Shown: piece by piece, positions 10,664-23,040 of the stretch
Layout of the letters: the number at the start of each line of letters is the position of its first letter
Position numbering within the stretch: position 1 is the stretch's first letter
Source of the DNA: Symbiodinium natans
Taxonomy: Eukaryota > Sar > Dinophyceae > Suessiales > Symbiodiniaceae
Direction of reading: 5' to 3'
DNA length: 64,000 nt
Assembly: GCA_905221605.1 (NCBI GenBank)
Contig: CAJNDS010000372.1
Span: forward strand, 50,001 to 114,000
Notes under the pieces: generated by a model
Told to the model about the DNA's origin: nothing
Database searches by the model: none
What the model saw: only the letters and a program-made list of their open reading frames with translations
Position numbers and translations under genes: made by a program

Positions 10664-12660
10664 TTTCTTGGCATGCGACCTACCGGCACCGGAGCCACAA
10701 CCGAAAATGCTAGACGAAATGTGATACTTCATCGTCGACTGGATTGTCCAGCAAATGGCTCGCTTCTTTTCACATGTTCTTCAAATACTTATGCGGTGTT
10801 AGTGCGTGGTTGCTGTATTTTGACTGATAGATTCATTTTACATATTATTGTTGTTATTGCTATATTGTTAACATTTTCTTTATTCAATGCTTTTCGATCA
10901 ATAATAATCAGGTAGATTCTCCTTATCCAATGCTTTTCGATCAATGATAGGCAGATTCAACGACGATTGTTGTGGTCTCGATTGTAACGCTGTGCAAGGG
11001 ACAAAAGCTGCCAAGGAGCTGCAAAGGAGATGCGTCGCGTCTGTGGGCCCCTGTCACGTCTCCTTGGCCACACAAGCGGAAGTCAGACTCTTGGAGTGCC
11101 AAGGCCATGTCGGAGGTGTTCGGAGGTGATGCTGAGCGTACGGCTGTGTGCCCAGCCTCAAGCATCCAAATGCTGACACAGCTTGGGGCTGAATAAGGAT
11201 AATAACAATAAGAAGAAATAGAATATGAGCTTTTCACGAATCTCGATACCCCCAAGCCTCCGAACTCATCCAGGAACTCTGCGGACGTTCCAAGTGGAAC
11301 CTCAGCTCGGCAAAGGCACAACCGCGAGCGTGTCCCTCCGATCCACAGAAAGGGGTGCTCGGGCGGGGTCCGGGATGACTTCAGAGAGGGACTCGCAGAC
11401 CTTGAAATCCGGATGCAGCGGCCTCGGAGTAGCGGTGTTGCTCTCTTGAGATGCTGTGCGCTTGCAGGGCTAATTGGAACTCGCCGCCAAAAGCCTCAAA
11501 GGAACATGCTGTGGCAAGGGCGCGTGGGAGAGTGGAGCTGGCATCTGGAGTAACCTCATGATTGTGCACCATAGATGAACTGTGCATCCATGGAAGCACG
11601 CTTAACTGCGGGTTCGTGGTTTGCACATCCGCAACTTTTTGCGCTTTCCACGAGTGCTCCGAGCTGTTGCATATGCTATACTTGCCAGCTCGTTTAGGGA
11701 CGAGGGCTTGCGCTATGCCCGCTCCTGCAAGCACCAGCAGTAGGACTGAAACGTTGTGACCTTTGGAGCCCCCCTGTCACGATTCTACCCACATCCTCAA
11801 CCCTCCAAGCCCTATAAGTGCGAGTCTGGTAGCATGCTGAGGAATTCCGGCTTCAATGTCAGCCCATCCAAGGAATCTCGGAAGACGTCCACCTTTGGCT
11901 TTTTTGGGGGGCCTGGGCTCTCGAGCTCTTTGTTAGGGGTTCTAGGGTCAGGGTTCGTGAGGTTCGAGTTCCAAAAGGTTCTCGGAGGTCCTCTGTGAAT
12001 GTACTTCTGCGCCCTGCCCTAGCTGTCTTCGTGGTGGGTAAAACGAGGCAAGCCCCCTTTTGATAGGATGAGGATGGTGAAAATTTTGCGCCCCCTTAGT
12101 GTCTCTGCTGATATTCTAGTCCTTATAGCTTAAGGTACCCTCATATAGAAAAACACGGACATCGGGAAGCTTACGCCACAAACCCTAAACCTACTGGACC
12201 TACTCGTGTGCCACATGGTTCTGAGCATGCGGCAGTCCAGGGCGAACCCTCCGCCAAATGTTCATTTGTGTCTGCGGCTCCTGCTCATACAAGCTTCACG
12301 GACCGTTTTTTACGTCACTTTGGGGGTTCAGGGTTCCGGTTTGGGTTCAGGGCTTAAGGCTTTAGGGTTTAGGGTTGGGTTTAAAGTCGAGTCTAGGCCT
12401 GCTCTCAGCAGCTGAGGGCTCAGAATGGATGGGCCTGCCGGCGTAAGCTCCCGTGGCACGTAGTTGGGCGCACGGAACATCAGGCTCATGTCCTCACGTG
12501 GAAGGGATACTAATGGAGATACGATGTGACCCATTCATTGTCCATGCAAGCATACATGAAAAGTCTGCTGGTCTGCTGGGTCTTCTCACCACCTACAGAC
12601 CCTGCAGACACTTCAGACTTCGGGGTTAATCTGGCCTAGCAAGCAGCTCTGTCATGAGGC
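10664..12660. other. No gene resolved
   Basis: Mixed unique sequence with an AT-rich stretch (10,780-10,930) and short TTTAGGG remnants near 12,330-12,385. No ORF here matches a family I recognise and no convincing splice chain was found. Confidence 0.5.
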
Positions 12661-12844
12661 TACCATATGCTACCATCACTTGATCTGGCAGCCACTAGCC
12701 GCACTAGCAGTATGATGATGACAACAGGACAACGAACCGTCGGGACGCAGACTCACTCGCACAGAAGCGAGCAGACATGCCGAGCCAAGTGTGACAGCCT
12801 TGCAAGTGCATCTCAGCGCTCATCATATACAGGTTTCCACCAAA

Positions 12845-13039
12845 CGGCCTACACATATTTCCGAAGCTCCTCTGCCAAAGACCGCACGAAGTCGAGAGCC
12901 ATGGACATGAAGCGGTGCACCTCAAGCCCAAGCCAGCTCTCTAAAGTGTGGACCTTTCTTGGGCGCGCGCGCGCGCATGTGTGTCTGTGCGTGTATCCAT
13001 GTATGCACATAGATACATGTGTACACATAGCAAGCTCTC

Positions 13040-13076
<37 letters not shown>

Positions 13077-13375
13077 ACATATACGGAAAAGTATATATAT
13101 ATATGCATATATATATATATACACATACATACATACATACATACATACATACATACATACATACATACATACATACATACATACATACATACATACATAC
13201 ATACAGACATACAGACATACATACGTATACGCACATATGCACATATACACTATCCCAATTGGAATGGCAAGCCCAAAATGGTACCGTAAGTTCGAGAACA
13301 ACCCACATGCGAGGCGCGGCGCAACGCCCTCGACCGAGGAGAAGGTGGCCGCCTGGCTGCGGCATCTCCGAACCT
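12845..13375 (-). CDS. Possible two exons of an unrecognised gene
   Basis: Two coding-like stretches on the minus strand. About 12,850-12,950 includes HRFMSMALDFVRSLAEELRK followed by a GT; about 13,270-13,352 begins after CAG with a hydrophobic reading (LACGLFSNLRYHFGLA). The microsatellite 13,040-13,224 would lie in the intron between them. Phase and function are not established. Confidence 0.3.
13040..13224. repeat. AT and ACAT tetranucleotide microsatellites
   Basis: (AT)n at about 13,040-13,060, more AT at 13,091-13,121, then about 25 ACAT units at 13,122-13,224 ending in ACAG variants. Confidence 0.95.
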
Positions 13376-13377
13376 AT

Positions 13378-13862
13378 CCTAAACCCTGAACCCTGAACCC
13401 TAAACCCTAAACCCGAAACCCTAAACCCTAAACCCTAAACCTTAAACCCTAAACCCTAAACCCTAAACCCTCCACGAAGAACCTGAACTCAAAAGCCAAG
13501 GGTAGGAAAAGCAACAAATGGGCGTTGGATTCCCCGTTTCCGAGCACCCTGAGCCCTAAACTAAACCCTAAACCCCCTAACCCTAAACCCTAAACTCTAA
13601 ACCCTAAACCCTAAACCCCCTAAACTCCTTCCGCTCCGCCTCCATGCGGCCCCCGCGCCGCAAGGACTCCAGCGCCCAAACTTCCATACCTCCGCCAGAG
13701 TTTCGGGCTTAGGGCTTAGGGTTTAGGGCTGAGGGTTTAGGGTTTAGGGTTCAGGGTTTAGGGTTTAGGGCTTAGGGTTTAGGGTTTAGGGTTTAGGGTT
13801 TAGGGTTTAGGGTTTAGGGTTTAGGGTTTAGGGGTTAGGGGTTAGGGTTTAGGGTTTAGGGT
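13378..13862. repeat. Telomere-type arrays in opposite orientations
   Basis: CCCTAAA at 13,378-13,470 and 13,555-13,623, then TTTAGGG at 13,708-13,862. The arrays face each other across short unique islands (head-to-head telomere motif). Confidence 0.92.
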
Positions 13863-14282
13863 TGGCTGGAGACCCTGAAACAAAGGACAATGTACCGCAA
13901 TGCGAAGTCGAGACTCAAACAAACGAAGACCCAAGCCCACAACCGAAGTCAGAAACCCCAAGCCCCTCAACGGCTTAACCCTCTTGCCCCACTACTGAAA
14001 CCCCAACCCCTTTAGCATTGAAGTCATGGCCCACTGCATGTGAACATCCTACCTATAAAATGGTTCGTATTAAGTCGTGGTAAGTGGCTGGTAATCGGAG
14101 GAAGGGACGACTTGAAGGTTCTTTGGGAGCAGAAAGGCCGGGCTACAAGTACCACGTAAGAAAGATGGGGTACCTTCATGAAGGGCTCTGGCAAGGATAC
14201 CTGAGCCGCAACCCGTAATGATAGAACCCTCAACAAGTACATAAGGGATGGCCTAGGCCCAGGCCTTGCATGCAAGGGACCT

Positions 14283-15262
14283 AAAACTACCCTAAACTCT
14301 AAACTTGCCCTAAACCCTAAACCCTAAACCCTAAACCCTACACCCAAGAAACCTGAAAGCCCTGAACCCACCGGGGCCCGCGCGCAGGACCAAGCCAAGG
14401 AACTCCTGCTCAGAGGCCAACCAGGCGCCAGAGATCTCAGCCGCGTCACTTTGAGGGGGCGTTTGGGGGGTTTAGGGCTCAGGGCTTAGGGTTTAGGGTT
14501 TAGGGGTTTAGGGTTTAGGGGTTTAGGGTTTAGGGTTTAGGGTTTAGGGGTTTAGGGTTTAGGGTTTAGGGTTTAGGGTTCAGGGTTTAGGGGTTTAGGG
14601 TTTAGGGTTTAGGGGTTTAGGGCTTAGGGGTTTAGGGTTTAGGGCTTAGGGCTTAGGGCTTAGGGCTGAGGGCTTAGGGGCACAGGATGAAGGCTTCTGT
14701 CTCCATTGACTGCGACTCTAAGGGCGGGCTACCCTACATTCCCAGAACAAACTCCTGCATCCTAAACCTAAACCCCAAACCCTAAGCCCTGAACATCCTA
14801 AACCCTAAACATCCTAAACCCTAAGCATCCTAAACCCTAAACGTCCTAAACTCCAAACCCTAAACCCTAAACATCCTAAACCCCAAACACCCGAAACCCT
14901 ACACCCTAAGCCCCAAACCCTAAACATCCTAAACCCTAAACATCCTAAACCCTAAACCCTAAACATCCTAAACCCTAAAACCCTAAACCCTTAACATCCT
15001 AAACCCTAAACATCCTGAACCCCCCCCCCCCTTTAAACCTCAAAGGCCATCCCCAAGTCCTTCGAACAGAGGGCTCCCCGGCTTCTGCCAGCGCTTCTGG
15101 GGTGTAGATCTCCGTACCTCCACTCCTGCCAGGGAAGTAGGGCCGTTCAGCAGGTTTGGGGTTTTTCGGGTTTAGGGTTAGGGTTTAGGGTTTAGGGTTT
15201 AGGGTTTAGGTTTAGGGTTTAGGGTTTAGGGGTTAGGGTTTAGGGTTTAGGATGTTTAGGGT
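14283..15262. repeat. Telomere-type arrays including a derived 16-bp higher-order unit
   Basis: CCCTAAA at 14,283-14,342; TTTAGGG with frequent TTTAGGGG and CTTAGGG variants at 14,469-14,680; 14,760-15,022 built largely from CATCCTAAACCCTAAA; TTTAGGG again at 15,164-15,262. The unique spacers are 80-140 bp. Confidence 0.9.
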
Positions 15263-16457
15263 TACGCAGCTGATGCAGCTTCAGCGGGTGCATTAACCAA
15301 CAGCTTCAGTGACGAGTGCCACTTCTCGAAAACCCTAAATTTTCAGCAGCTGTTAAAAGTCAATAACTTATTTACATTTTGTAATTGACATTGTATTTAG
15401 TTGTATGTCTTATTGCGTGCAATAAAACCAGTAAGCAACTAAGTATCACAATGACGCACCAAATAGAACTTGATGGGCAGGCCAACGCCTGGATCATCGG
15501 AGAAGTACTGAAGCATTGCCGGTTACTCTACATCAGGATCCCCTTGCAGGTCTTTGCCTTTGCTTGAGGAACGCCGAACAGGGGTCCCTACTATGAAGTA
15601 GTTTAGAACCTTCCTGATTCCTGAAAGGCTTGGGAGGTGGACTCAAAACATTTTGTATAGTCTATGCTGTATGGGTCCTTGCCAATTGTCGAACGTCAGC
15701 GAAGAAACGCTGGACAAACTTCGACGGTGTAAGATGCCTGGCAAGACTCTCGCGCATCTGGCAACGCGGAAAATTGCGCTGTCCCAGAAGGACCCACTAC
15801 AAAAATGGACAGCAAAAGCCCGCATGTTCAGAAATTGCCTCGCACCTGATCTGTGGGGTTGGATGATGGAATTGGCCGGGGTACTTTAGACGCAGTCAGG
15901 ACAAGCATTTGCGCGTTGGATCCGCAATTTACGTCTCAGAGCACGACTAAACCCTGAAAAGTCTGTTCCCCACCGCACCTCGATGTCAACTAGCCGGGAG
16001 GACTCTGGCAGCTCCGCAGAGTCTCTTTGTCCAGAGCCATCATCAAAGTCTGAGACAAACTCTCGAATGCCACCACATGTTTGGAAAGGTTAGTTTGCTA
16101 GGCTCTTGTGCGATTCGGCGAATGCCGTCCGCAATTTGGGTGCTGCGGCTCTGGGATTCGTGGCCGTGGGCTCGCACGGCACCCCGGCGGGGTCTTCGGG
16201 AACGGTAAGGGCTCTGGAGCCTTTGCCGTTGTTCCAAGCACACTTGCAAGAACCGCCTACGAGAAGCCTAAAGCTTGCAGCAAAGAACTCTTGATGAACG
16301 GACTCTGCCGTCTTCATGTACGGCCCTTGAGTAACTTTAGTAGCACTGGCAGTAGGTCCCCCCACGAGATGGACAGACCAGAGTGCCCAACGTCAACCGC
16401 AGGGACCTCATGGCAAACTCTGTCTGATGCATAGTCAAACGCACACCAACCCTACAT
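15263..16457. other. Unique region, one possible plus-strand exon
   Basis: The plus strand of 15,689-15,889 stays open and contains EETLDKLRRCKMPGKTLAHL. It looks coding by composition, but orientation is against the rest of the window and I recognise no family. An AT-rich stretch is at 15,340-15,430. Nothing else is supportable. Confidence 0.3.
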
Positions 16458-16559
16458 GGGGGTTTGCGAATATAGGGGACCCCTAGAATAGACCCCCAAC
16501 TAGTACGATCCCCTGACAACAAGGACCCCCAATAAGGTGCCCCGAATATCGTAAACCCC
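16458..16559. mobile_element. Fold-back element, family B
   Basis: Left end GGGGGTTTGCGAATATAGGGG, right end CGAATATCGTAAACCCC: terminal inverted repeats of about 17 bp. The interior aligns with the copy at 35,687-35,783 (shared ATAGACCCCC and CAATAAGGT blocks). ACAT directly flanks both sides and may be a 4-bp target duplication. Confidence 0.72.
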
Positions 16560-16649
16560 ACATCCGAAACTGCCCATGTTCTGGGGCGCCCGCTCCAGCA
16601 CACCAATGGCACTTTTGCCTTGGTCTGACTGCTGAGGGGCAAAGAAAAT

Positions 16650-16775
16650 CATCTAGGGTTTAGGGTTTAGGGGTTAGAGTTTAGGGTTTTGGGCTTAGGG
16701 ATGTTTAGGGTTTAGGTTTTAAGGTTTAGGGTTTAGGGTTTAGGGTTGAGGGTTTAGAGTTTAGGGTTTAGGGCG
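16650..16775 (-). repeat. Degenerate TTTAGGG array
   Basis: About 15 imperfect TTTAGGG units just before the satellite array. Confidence 0.85.
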
Positions 16776-17157
16776 CTTCGAGGGAATAGGGTTGGGGTTC
16801 AGGGTCAAGGCTGAGGGTGTGGGATTCGGTACAGTCTACAGTGTGTGGACACTTGGCAAGGAAGATAGCCCGCAAGGGCGAATCCCCACTGCGCCGCAGG
16901 ACGTCAAGTTGTCAAAGGCGACCCTGCGAAATGGCGCTCCCTCAAGAAAACCGCCAGGGCGAATGTAGTCAAGAATGCACGCTGGGGATGCCACTTCGCC
17001 TCAAACGCGGCCCCAACAGCATGTTACTGCCGCAAAGAGCGACGTGCGCCGCATGCCGAACGGGGAGTGTTGTATGCAGATTGCATGCAAACACTCAGCT
17101 ACTGCGGGCTAAGCCTGATGCACGAAATTGTGGCATGTAAACCAGAACCTCACTATA

Positions 17158-20100
17158 TGCTCATGATGCTCGCTTTGGGGCCCGACTCTGGAAGGACAGT
17201 CGCAGCTGATGCTCCTGATGTTCGCTTTGGGGGCCGTGCTTGTGAAGGACAGTCGCAGCTGATGCTCATGATGCTCGCTTTGGGGCTAGACTCTGGAAGG
17301 ACAGTCGCAGCTGATGCTCCTGATGCTCGCTTTGGGGGCCGTGCTTGTGCAGGACAGTCGCAGCTGATGCTCATGATGCTGGCTTTGGTTGCCCAACTTC
17401 AGAAGGACAATCGCAGCTGATGCTCATGATGCTCGCTTTGGGGCCCGACTCTGGAAGGACAGTCGCAGCTGATGCTCCTGATGTTCGCTTTGGCGGCCGT
17501 GCTTGTGCAGGACAGTCGCAGCTGATGCTCATGATGCTGGCTTTGGCTGCCCAACTTCAGAAGGACAGTCGCAGCTGATGCTCATGATGCTCGCTTTGGG
17601 GGTAGACCCTGGAAGGACAGTCGCAGCTGATGCTCCTGATGCTCGCTTTGGGGGCCGTGCTTGTGCAGGACAGTCGCAGCTGATGCTCATGATGCTGGCT
17701 TTGGTTGCCCAACTTCAGAAGGACAATCAAAGCTGATGCTCATGATGCTCGCTTTGGGGCCCGACTCTGGAAGGACAGTCGCAGCTGATGCTCCTGATGT
17801 TCGCTTTGGGGGCCGTGCTTGTGAAGGACAGTCGCATGGTTGCCCAACTTTGGCTTTGGTTGCCCGGCTCTTAAAGGACAGTCGCAGCTGATGCCCATGA
17901 TGCTCGCTTTGCTGGCTTTGGGGGGCGTGCTTGTGAAGGACGGTCGCAGCTGATGCTCATGATGCTGGCTTTGGTTGCCCGGCTCCTAAAGGACAGTCGC
18001 AGCTGATGCCCATGATTCATGATGCTCAGGATGCTGGCTTTGGTTGCCCGACGCCTAAGGGACAATCGCAGCTGATGCTCATGATGCTCGCTTTGGGTGA
18101 AGGACAGTCGCAGCTGATGCTCATGATGCTGGCTTTGGTTGCCCGGCTCCTAAAGGACAGTCGCAGCTGATGCTCATGGATGCTCGCTTTGGGGGGGCGT
18201 GCTTGTGAAGGACAGTCGCAGCTGATGCTCCTGATGCTCACTTTCGGGAGCGTGCTTGTGAAGGACAGTCGCAGCCGATGCTCATGATGCTGGCTTTGGT
18301 TGCCCAACTTCAGAAGGACAGTCGCAGCTGGTGCTCATGGTGCTCGCTTTGGGGCCCGACTCTGGAAGGACAGACGCAGCTGATGCTCATGATGCTGGCT
18401 TTGGTTGCCCGGCTCCTAAAGGACAGTCGCAGCTGATGCTCATGAGGGGGGGCGTGCTTGTGAAGGACAGTCGCAGCTGATGCTCCTGATGCTCACTTTC
18501 GGGGGCGTGCTTGTGAAGGACAGTCGCAGCTGATGCTCATGATGCTGGCTTTGGTTGCCAGGCTCCTAAAGGACAGTCGCAGCTGATGCTCATGATGCTC
18601 GCTTTGGGGCCCGACTCTGGAAGGACAGACGCAGCTGATGCTCCTGATGCTCGCTTTGGGGGGCGAGCTTGTGAAGGACAGTCGCAGCCGATGCTCATGA
18701 TGCTGGCTTTGGTTGCCCAACTTCAGAAGAACAGTCGCAGCTGATGCTCATGATGCTCGCTTTGGGGCCCGACTCTGGAAGGACAGACGCAGCTGATGCT
18801 CATGATGCTGGCTTTGGTTGCCCGGCTCCTAAAGGACAGTCGCAGCTGATGCTCATGATGCTCGCTTTGGCGGGGGCCCGTGCTTGTGAAGGACGGTCGC
18901 AGCTGATGCTCCTGATGCTCACTTTCGGGGGCGTGCTTGTGAAGGACAGTCGCAGCTGATGCTCATGATGCTGGCTTTGGTTGCCAGGCTCCTAAAGGAC
19001 AGTCGCAGCTGATGCTCATGATGCTCGCTTTGGGGCCCGACTCTGGAAGGACAGACGCAGCTGATGCTCCTGATGCTCGCTTTCGGGGGCGTGCTTGTGA
19101 AGGACAGTCGCAGCTGATGCTCATGATGCTCGCTTTGGGGGGGCGTGCTTGTGAAGGACAGTCGCAGCTGATGCTCCTGATGCTCACTTTCGGGGGCATG
19201 CTTGTGAAGGACAGTCGCAGCTGATGCTCATGATGCTGGCTTTGGTTGCCCGGCTCCTAAAGGACAGTCGCAGCTGATGCTCATGATGCTCGCTTTGGGG
19301 CCCGACCCTGGAAGGACACTCGCAGCTGATGCTCCTGATGCTCGCTTTTGGGGGCGTGCTTGTGAAGGACAGTCGCAGCTGATGCTCATGATGCTCGCTT
19401 TGGCGGGGCGTGCTTGTGAAGGACAGTCGCAGCTGATGCTCCTGATGCTCACTTTCGGGGGCGTGCTTGTGAAGGACAGTCGCAGCTGATGCTCATGATG
19501 CTGGCTTTGGTTGCGGGGCGTGCTTGTGAAGGACAGTCGCAGCTGATGCTCATGATGCTGGCTTCGGTTGCCCGGCTCCTAAAGGACAGTCGCAGCTGAT
19601 GCTCATGATGCTCGCTTTGGGGCCCGATCCTGGAAGGACAGTCGCAGCTGATGCTCCTGATGCTCGCTTTCGGGGGCGTGCCTGTGAAGGACCGTCGCAG
19701 CTGATGCTCATGATGCTCGCTTTGGGGGGGCGTGCTTGTGAAGGACAGTCGCAGCTGATGCTCCTGATGCTCACTTTCGGGGGCATGCTTGTGAAGGACA
19801 GTCGCAGCTGATGCTCATGATGCTCGCTTTGGGGCCCGACCCTGGAAGGACAGTCGCAGCTGATGCTCATGATGCTCGCTTTGGGGCCCGACCCTGGAAG
19901 GACAGTCGCAGCTGATGCTCCTGATGCTCGCTTTCGGGGGCGTTCTTGTGAAGGACAGTCCCAGCTGATGCTCATGATGCTCGCTTTGGGGGGGCGTGCT
20001 TGTGAAGGACAGTCGCAGCTGATGCTCCTGATGCTCACTTTCGGGAGCGTGCTTGTGAAGGACAGTCGCAGCTGATGCTCCTGATGCTCGCTTTCGGGGG

Positions 20101-23040
20101 CGTGCTTGTGAAGGACAGTCGCAGCTGATGCTCATGATGCTCGCTTTGGGGGGGCGTGCTTGTGAAGGACAGTCGCAGCTGATGCTCCTGATGCTCACTT
20201 TCGGGGGCGTGCTTGTGAAGGACAGTCGCAGCTGATGCTCATGATGCTGGCTTTGGTTGCCCGGCTCCTAAAGGACAGTCGCAGCTGATGCTCATGATGC
20301 TCGCTTTGGGGCCCGACCCTGGAAGGACAGTCGCAGCTGATGCTCCTGATGCTCGCTTTCGGGGGCGTACTTGTGAAGGACAGTCGCAGCTGATGCTCAT
20401 GATGCTCGCTTTGGGGGGGCGTGCTTGTGAAGGACAGTCGCAGCTGATGCTCATGATGCTCGCTTTGGGGCCCGACCCTGGAAGGACAGTCGCAGCTGAT
20501 GCTCCTGATGCTCGCTTTCGGGGGCGTGCTTGTGAAGGACAGTCGCAGCTGATGCTCATGATGCTGGCTTTGGTTGCCCGGCTCCTAAAGGACAGTCGCA
20601 GCTGATGCTCCTGATGCTCACTTTCGGGGGCGTGCTTGTGAAGGACAGTCGCAGCTGATGCTTATGATGCTCGCTTTGGGGGGGGGTGCTTGTGAAGGAC
20701 AGTCGCAGCTGATGCTCCTGATGCTCACTTTCGGGGGCGTGCTTGTGAAGGACAGTCGCAGCTGATGCTCATGATGCTGGCTTTGGTTGCCCGGCTCCTA
20801 AAGGACAGTCGCAGCTGATGCTCATGATGCTCGCTTTGGTTGCCCGGCTCCTGAAGGACAGTCGCAGCTGATGCTCCTGATGCTCGCTTTGGGGCCCGAC
20901 CCTGGAAGGACAGTCGCAGCTGATGCTCATGACGCTCGCTTTGGGGGGGCGTGCTTGTGAAGGACAGTCGCAGCTGATGCTCATGATGCTCGCTTTCGGG
21001 GGCGTGCTTGTGAAGGACAGTCGCAGCTGATGCTCATGATGCTGGCTTTGGTTGCCCGGCTCCTAAAGGACAGTCGCAGCTGATGCTCATGATGCTGGCT
21101 TTGGTTGCCCGGCTCCTAAAGGACAGTCGCAGCTGATGCTCCTGATGCTCGCTTTCGGGGGCGTGCTTTGGGGGGGCATGCTTGTGAAGGACAGTCGCAG
21201 CTGATGCTCCTGATGCTCGCTTTCGGGGGCGTGCTTGTGAAGGACAGTCGCAGCTGATGCTCATGATGCTGGCTTTGGTTGCCCGGCTCCTAAAGGACAG
21301 TCGCAGCTGATGCTCATGATGCTCGCTTTGGGGGGGCGTGCTTGTGAAGGACAGTCGCAGCTGATGCTCCTGATGCTCGCTTTCGGGGCGTGCTTGTGAA
21401 GGACGGTCGCAGCTGATGCTCATGATGCTGGCTTTGGTTGCCCGGCTCCTAAAGGACAGTCGCAGCTGATGCTCATGATGCCCGCTTTGGGGCCCGACCC
21501 TGGAAGGACAGTCGCAGCTGATGCTCCTGATGCTCGCTTTCGGGGGCGTGCTTGTGAAGGACAGTCGCAGCTGATGCTCATGATGCTGGCTTTGGTTGCC
21601 CGGCTCCTAAAGGACAGTCGCAGCTGATGCTCATGATGCTCGCTTTGGGGCCCGACCCTGGAAGGACAGTCGCAGCTGATGCAGCTGATGCTCCTGATGC
21701 TCGCTTTCGGGGGCGTGCTTGTGAAGGACAGTCGCAGCTGATGCTCATGATGCTGGCTTTGGTTGCCCGGCTCCTAAAGGACAGTCGCAGCTGATGCTCA
21801 TGATGCTCGCTTTGGGGCCCGACCCTGGAAGGACAGTCGCAGCTGATGCTCATGATGCTCGCTTTGGTGCCCGACCCTGGAAGGACAGTCGCAGCTGATG
21901 CTCCTGATGCCGCTTTCGGGGGCGTGCTTGGGAAGGACAGTCGCAGCTGATGCTCCTGATGCTCGCTTTCGGGGGCGTGCTTGTGAAGGACAGTCGCAGC
22001 TGATGCTCATGATGCTCGCTTTGGGGCCCGACCCTGGAAGGACAGTCGCAGCTGATGCTCATGATGCTCGCTTTCGGGGGCGTGCTTGTGAAGGATAGTC
22101 GCAGCTGATGCTCATGATGCTGGCTTTGGCTGCCCGGCTCCTAAAGGACAGTCGCAGCTGATGCTCATGATGCTCGCTTTGGGGCCCGACCCTGGAAGGA
22201 CAGTCGCAGCTGATGCTCCTGATGCTCGCTTTCGGGGGCGTGCTTGTGAAGGACAGTCGCAGCTGATGCTCATGATGCTCGCTTTGGGGCCCGACCCTGG
22301 AAGGACAGTCGCAGCTGATGTTCATGATGCTCGCTTTCGGGGGCGTGCTTGTGAAGGACAGTCGCAGCTGATGCTCATGATGCTGGCTTTGGTTGCCCGG
22401 CTCCTAAAGGACAGTCGCAGCTGATGCTCATGATGCTGGCTTTGGTTGCCCGGCTCCTAAAGGACAGTCGCAGCTGATGCTCCTGATGCTCGCTTTCGGG
22501 GGCGTGCTTTGGGGGGGCATGCTTGTGAAGGACAGTCGCAGCTGATGCTCCTGATGCTCGCTTTCGGGGGCGTGCTTGTGAAGGACAGTCGCAGCTGATG
22601 CTCATGATGCTGGCTTTGGTTGCCCGGCTCCTAAAGGACAGTCGCAGCTGATGCTCATGATGCTCGCTTTGGGGGGGCGTGCTTGTGAAGGACAGTCGCA
22701 GCTGATGCTCCTGATGCTCGCTTTCGGGGCGTGCTTGTGAAGGACGGTCGCAGCTGATGCTCATGATGCTGGCTTTGGTTGCCCGGCTCCTAAAGGACAG
22801 TCGCAGCTGATGCTCATGATGCCCGCTTTGGGGCCCGACCCTGGAAGGACAGTCGCAGCTGATGCTCCTGATGCTCGCTTTCGGGGGCGTGCTTGTGAAG
22901 GACAGTCGCAGCTGATGCTCATGATGCTCGCTTTGGGGCCCGACCCTGGAAGGACAGTCGCAGCTGATGCTCCTGATGCTCACTTTCGGGGGCGTGCCTG
23001 TGAAGGACAGTCGCAGCTGATGCTCCTGATGCTGGCTTTG
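17158..23040. repeat. Satellite array, about 111 copies of a 52-54 bp unit
   Basis: Every unit carries the core GGACAGTCGCAGCTGATGCT, followed by CATGATG or CCTGATG and then one of about five variant tails: (a) GGGGCCCGAC.CTGGAA, 52 bp; (b) TTTCGGGGGCGTGCTTGTGAA after CTCGC, 53 bp; (c) GGCTTTGGTTGCCCGGCTCC, 53 bp; (d) TTTGGGGGGGCGTGC, 54 bp; (e) as (b) but CTCAC. Variant units alternate in recurring orders, so there is higher-order structure. Unit length is usually not a multiple of three and varies by 1 bp, so the repetitive ORFs seen on both strands shift frame and are not supported as a protein. Units in the left third are more diverged. Confidence 0.97.
20950..22930. repeat. Large internal duplication within the satellite (offset 1341 bp)
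   Basis: About 20,960-21,590 recurs at about 22,300-22,930. Both carry the same rare features in the same order: a fused unit GCGTGCTTTGGGGGGGCATG (21,161 and 22,502), a shortened GCTTTCGGGGCGTGC, GGACGGTCGC instead of GGACAGTCGC, and ATGCCCGC (21,479 and 22,820). The constant 1341-bp offset shows a recent block duplication inside the array. Confidence 0.85.

Noticed and set aside
12849-13396. ORFs of Tyr-Ile/His-Thr/Cys-Met-Tyr-Val repeats
   Set aside because: Translations of the ACAT and AT microsatellites.
17158-23040. Long repetitive ORFs on both strands across the satellite (e.g. MLMMLALGPDPGRT and MSISCDCPSQARPPK repeats)
   Set aside because: Unit length varies between 52 and 54 bp, so the same sequence is read in all frames and ORFs start and stop at random; both strands look equally open.
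17158-23040. CRISPR-like array (direct repeats with short variable parts)
   Set aside because: The variable parts fall into a few recurring types rather than unique spacers, there are no cas genes, and the context is eukaryotic.
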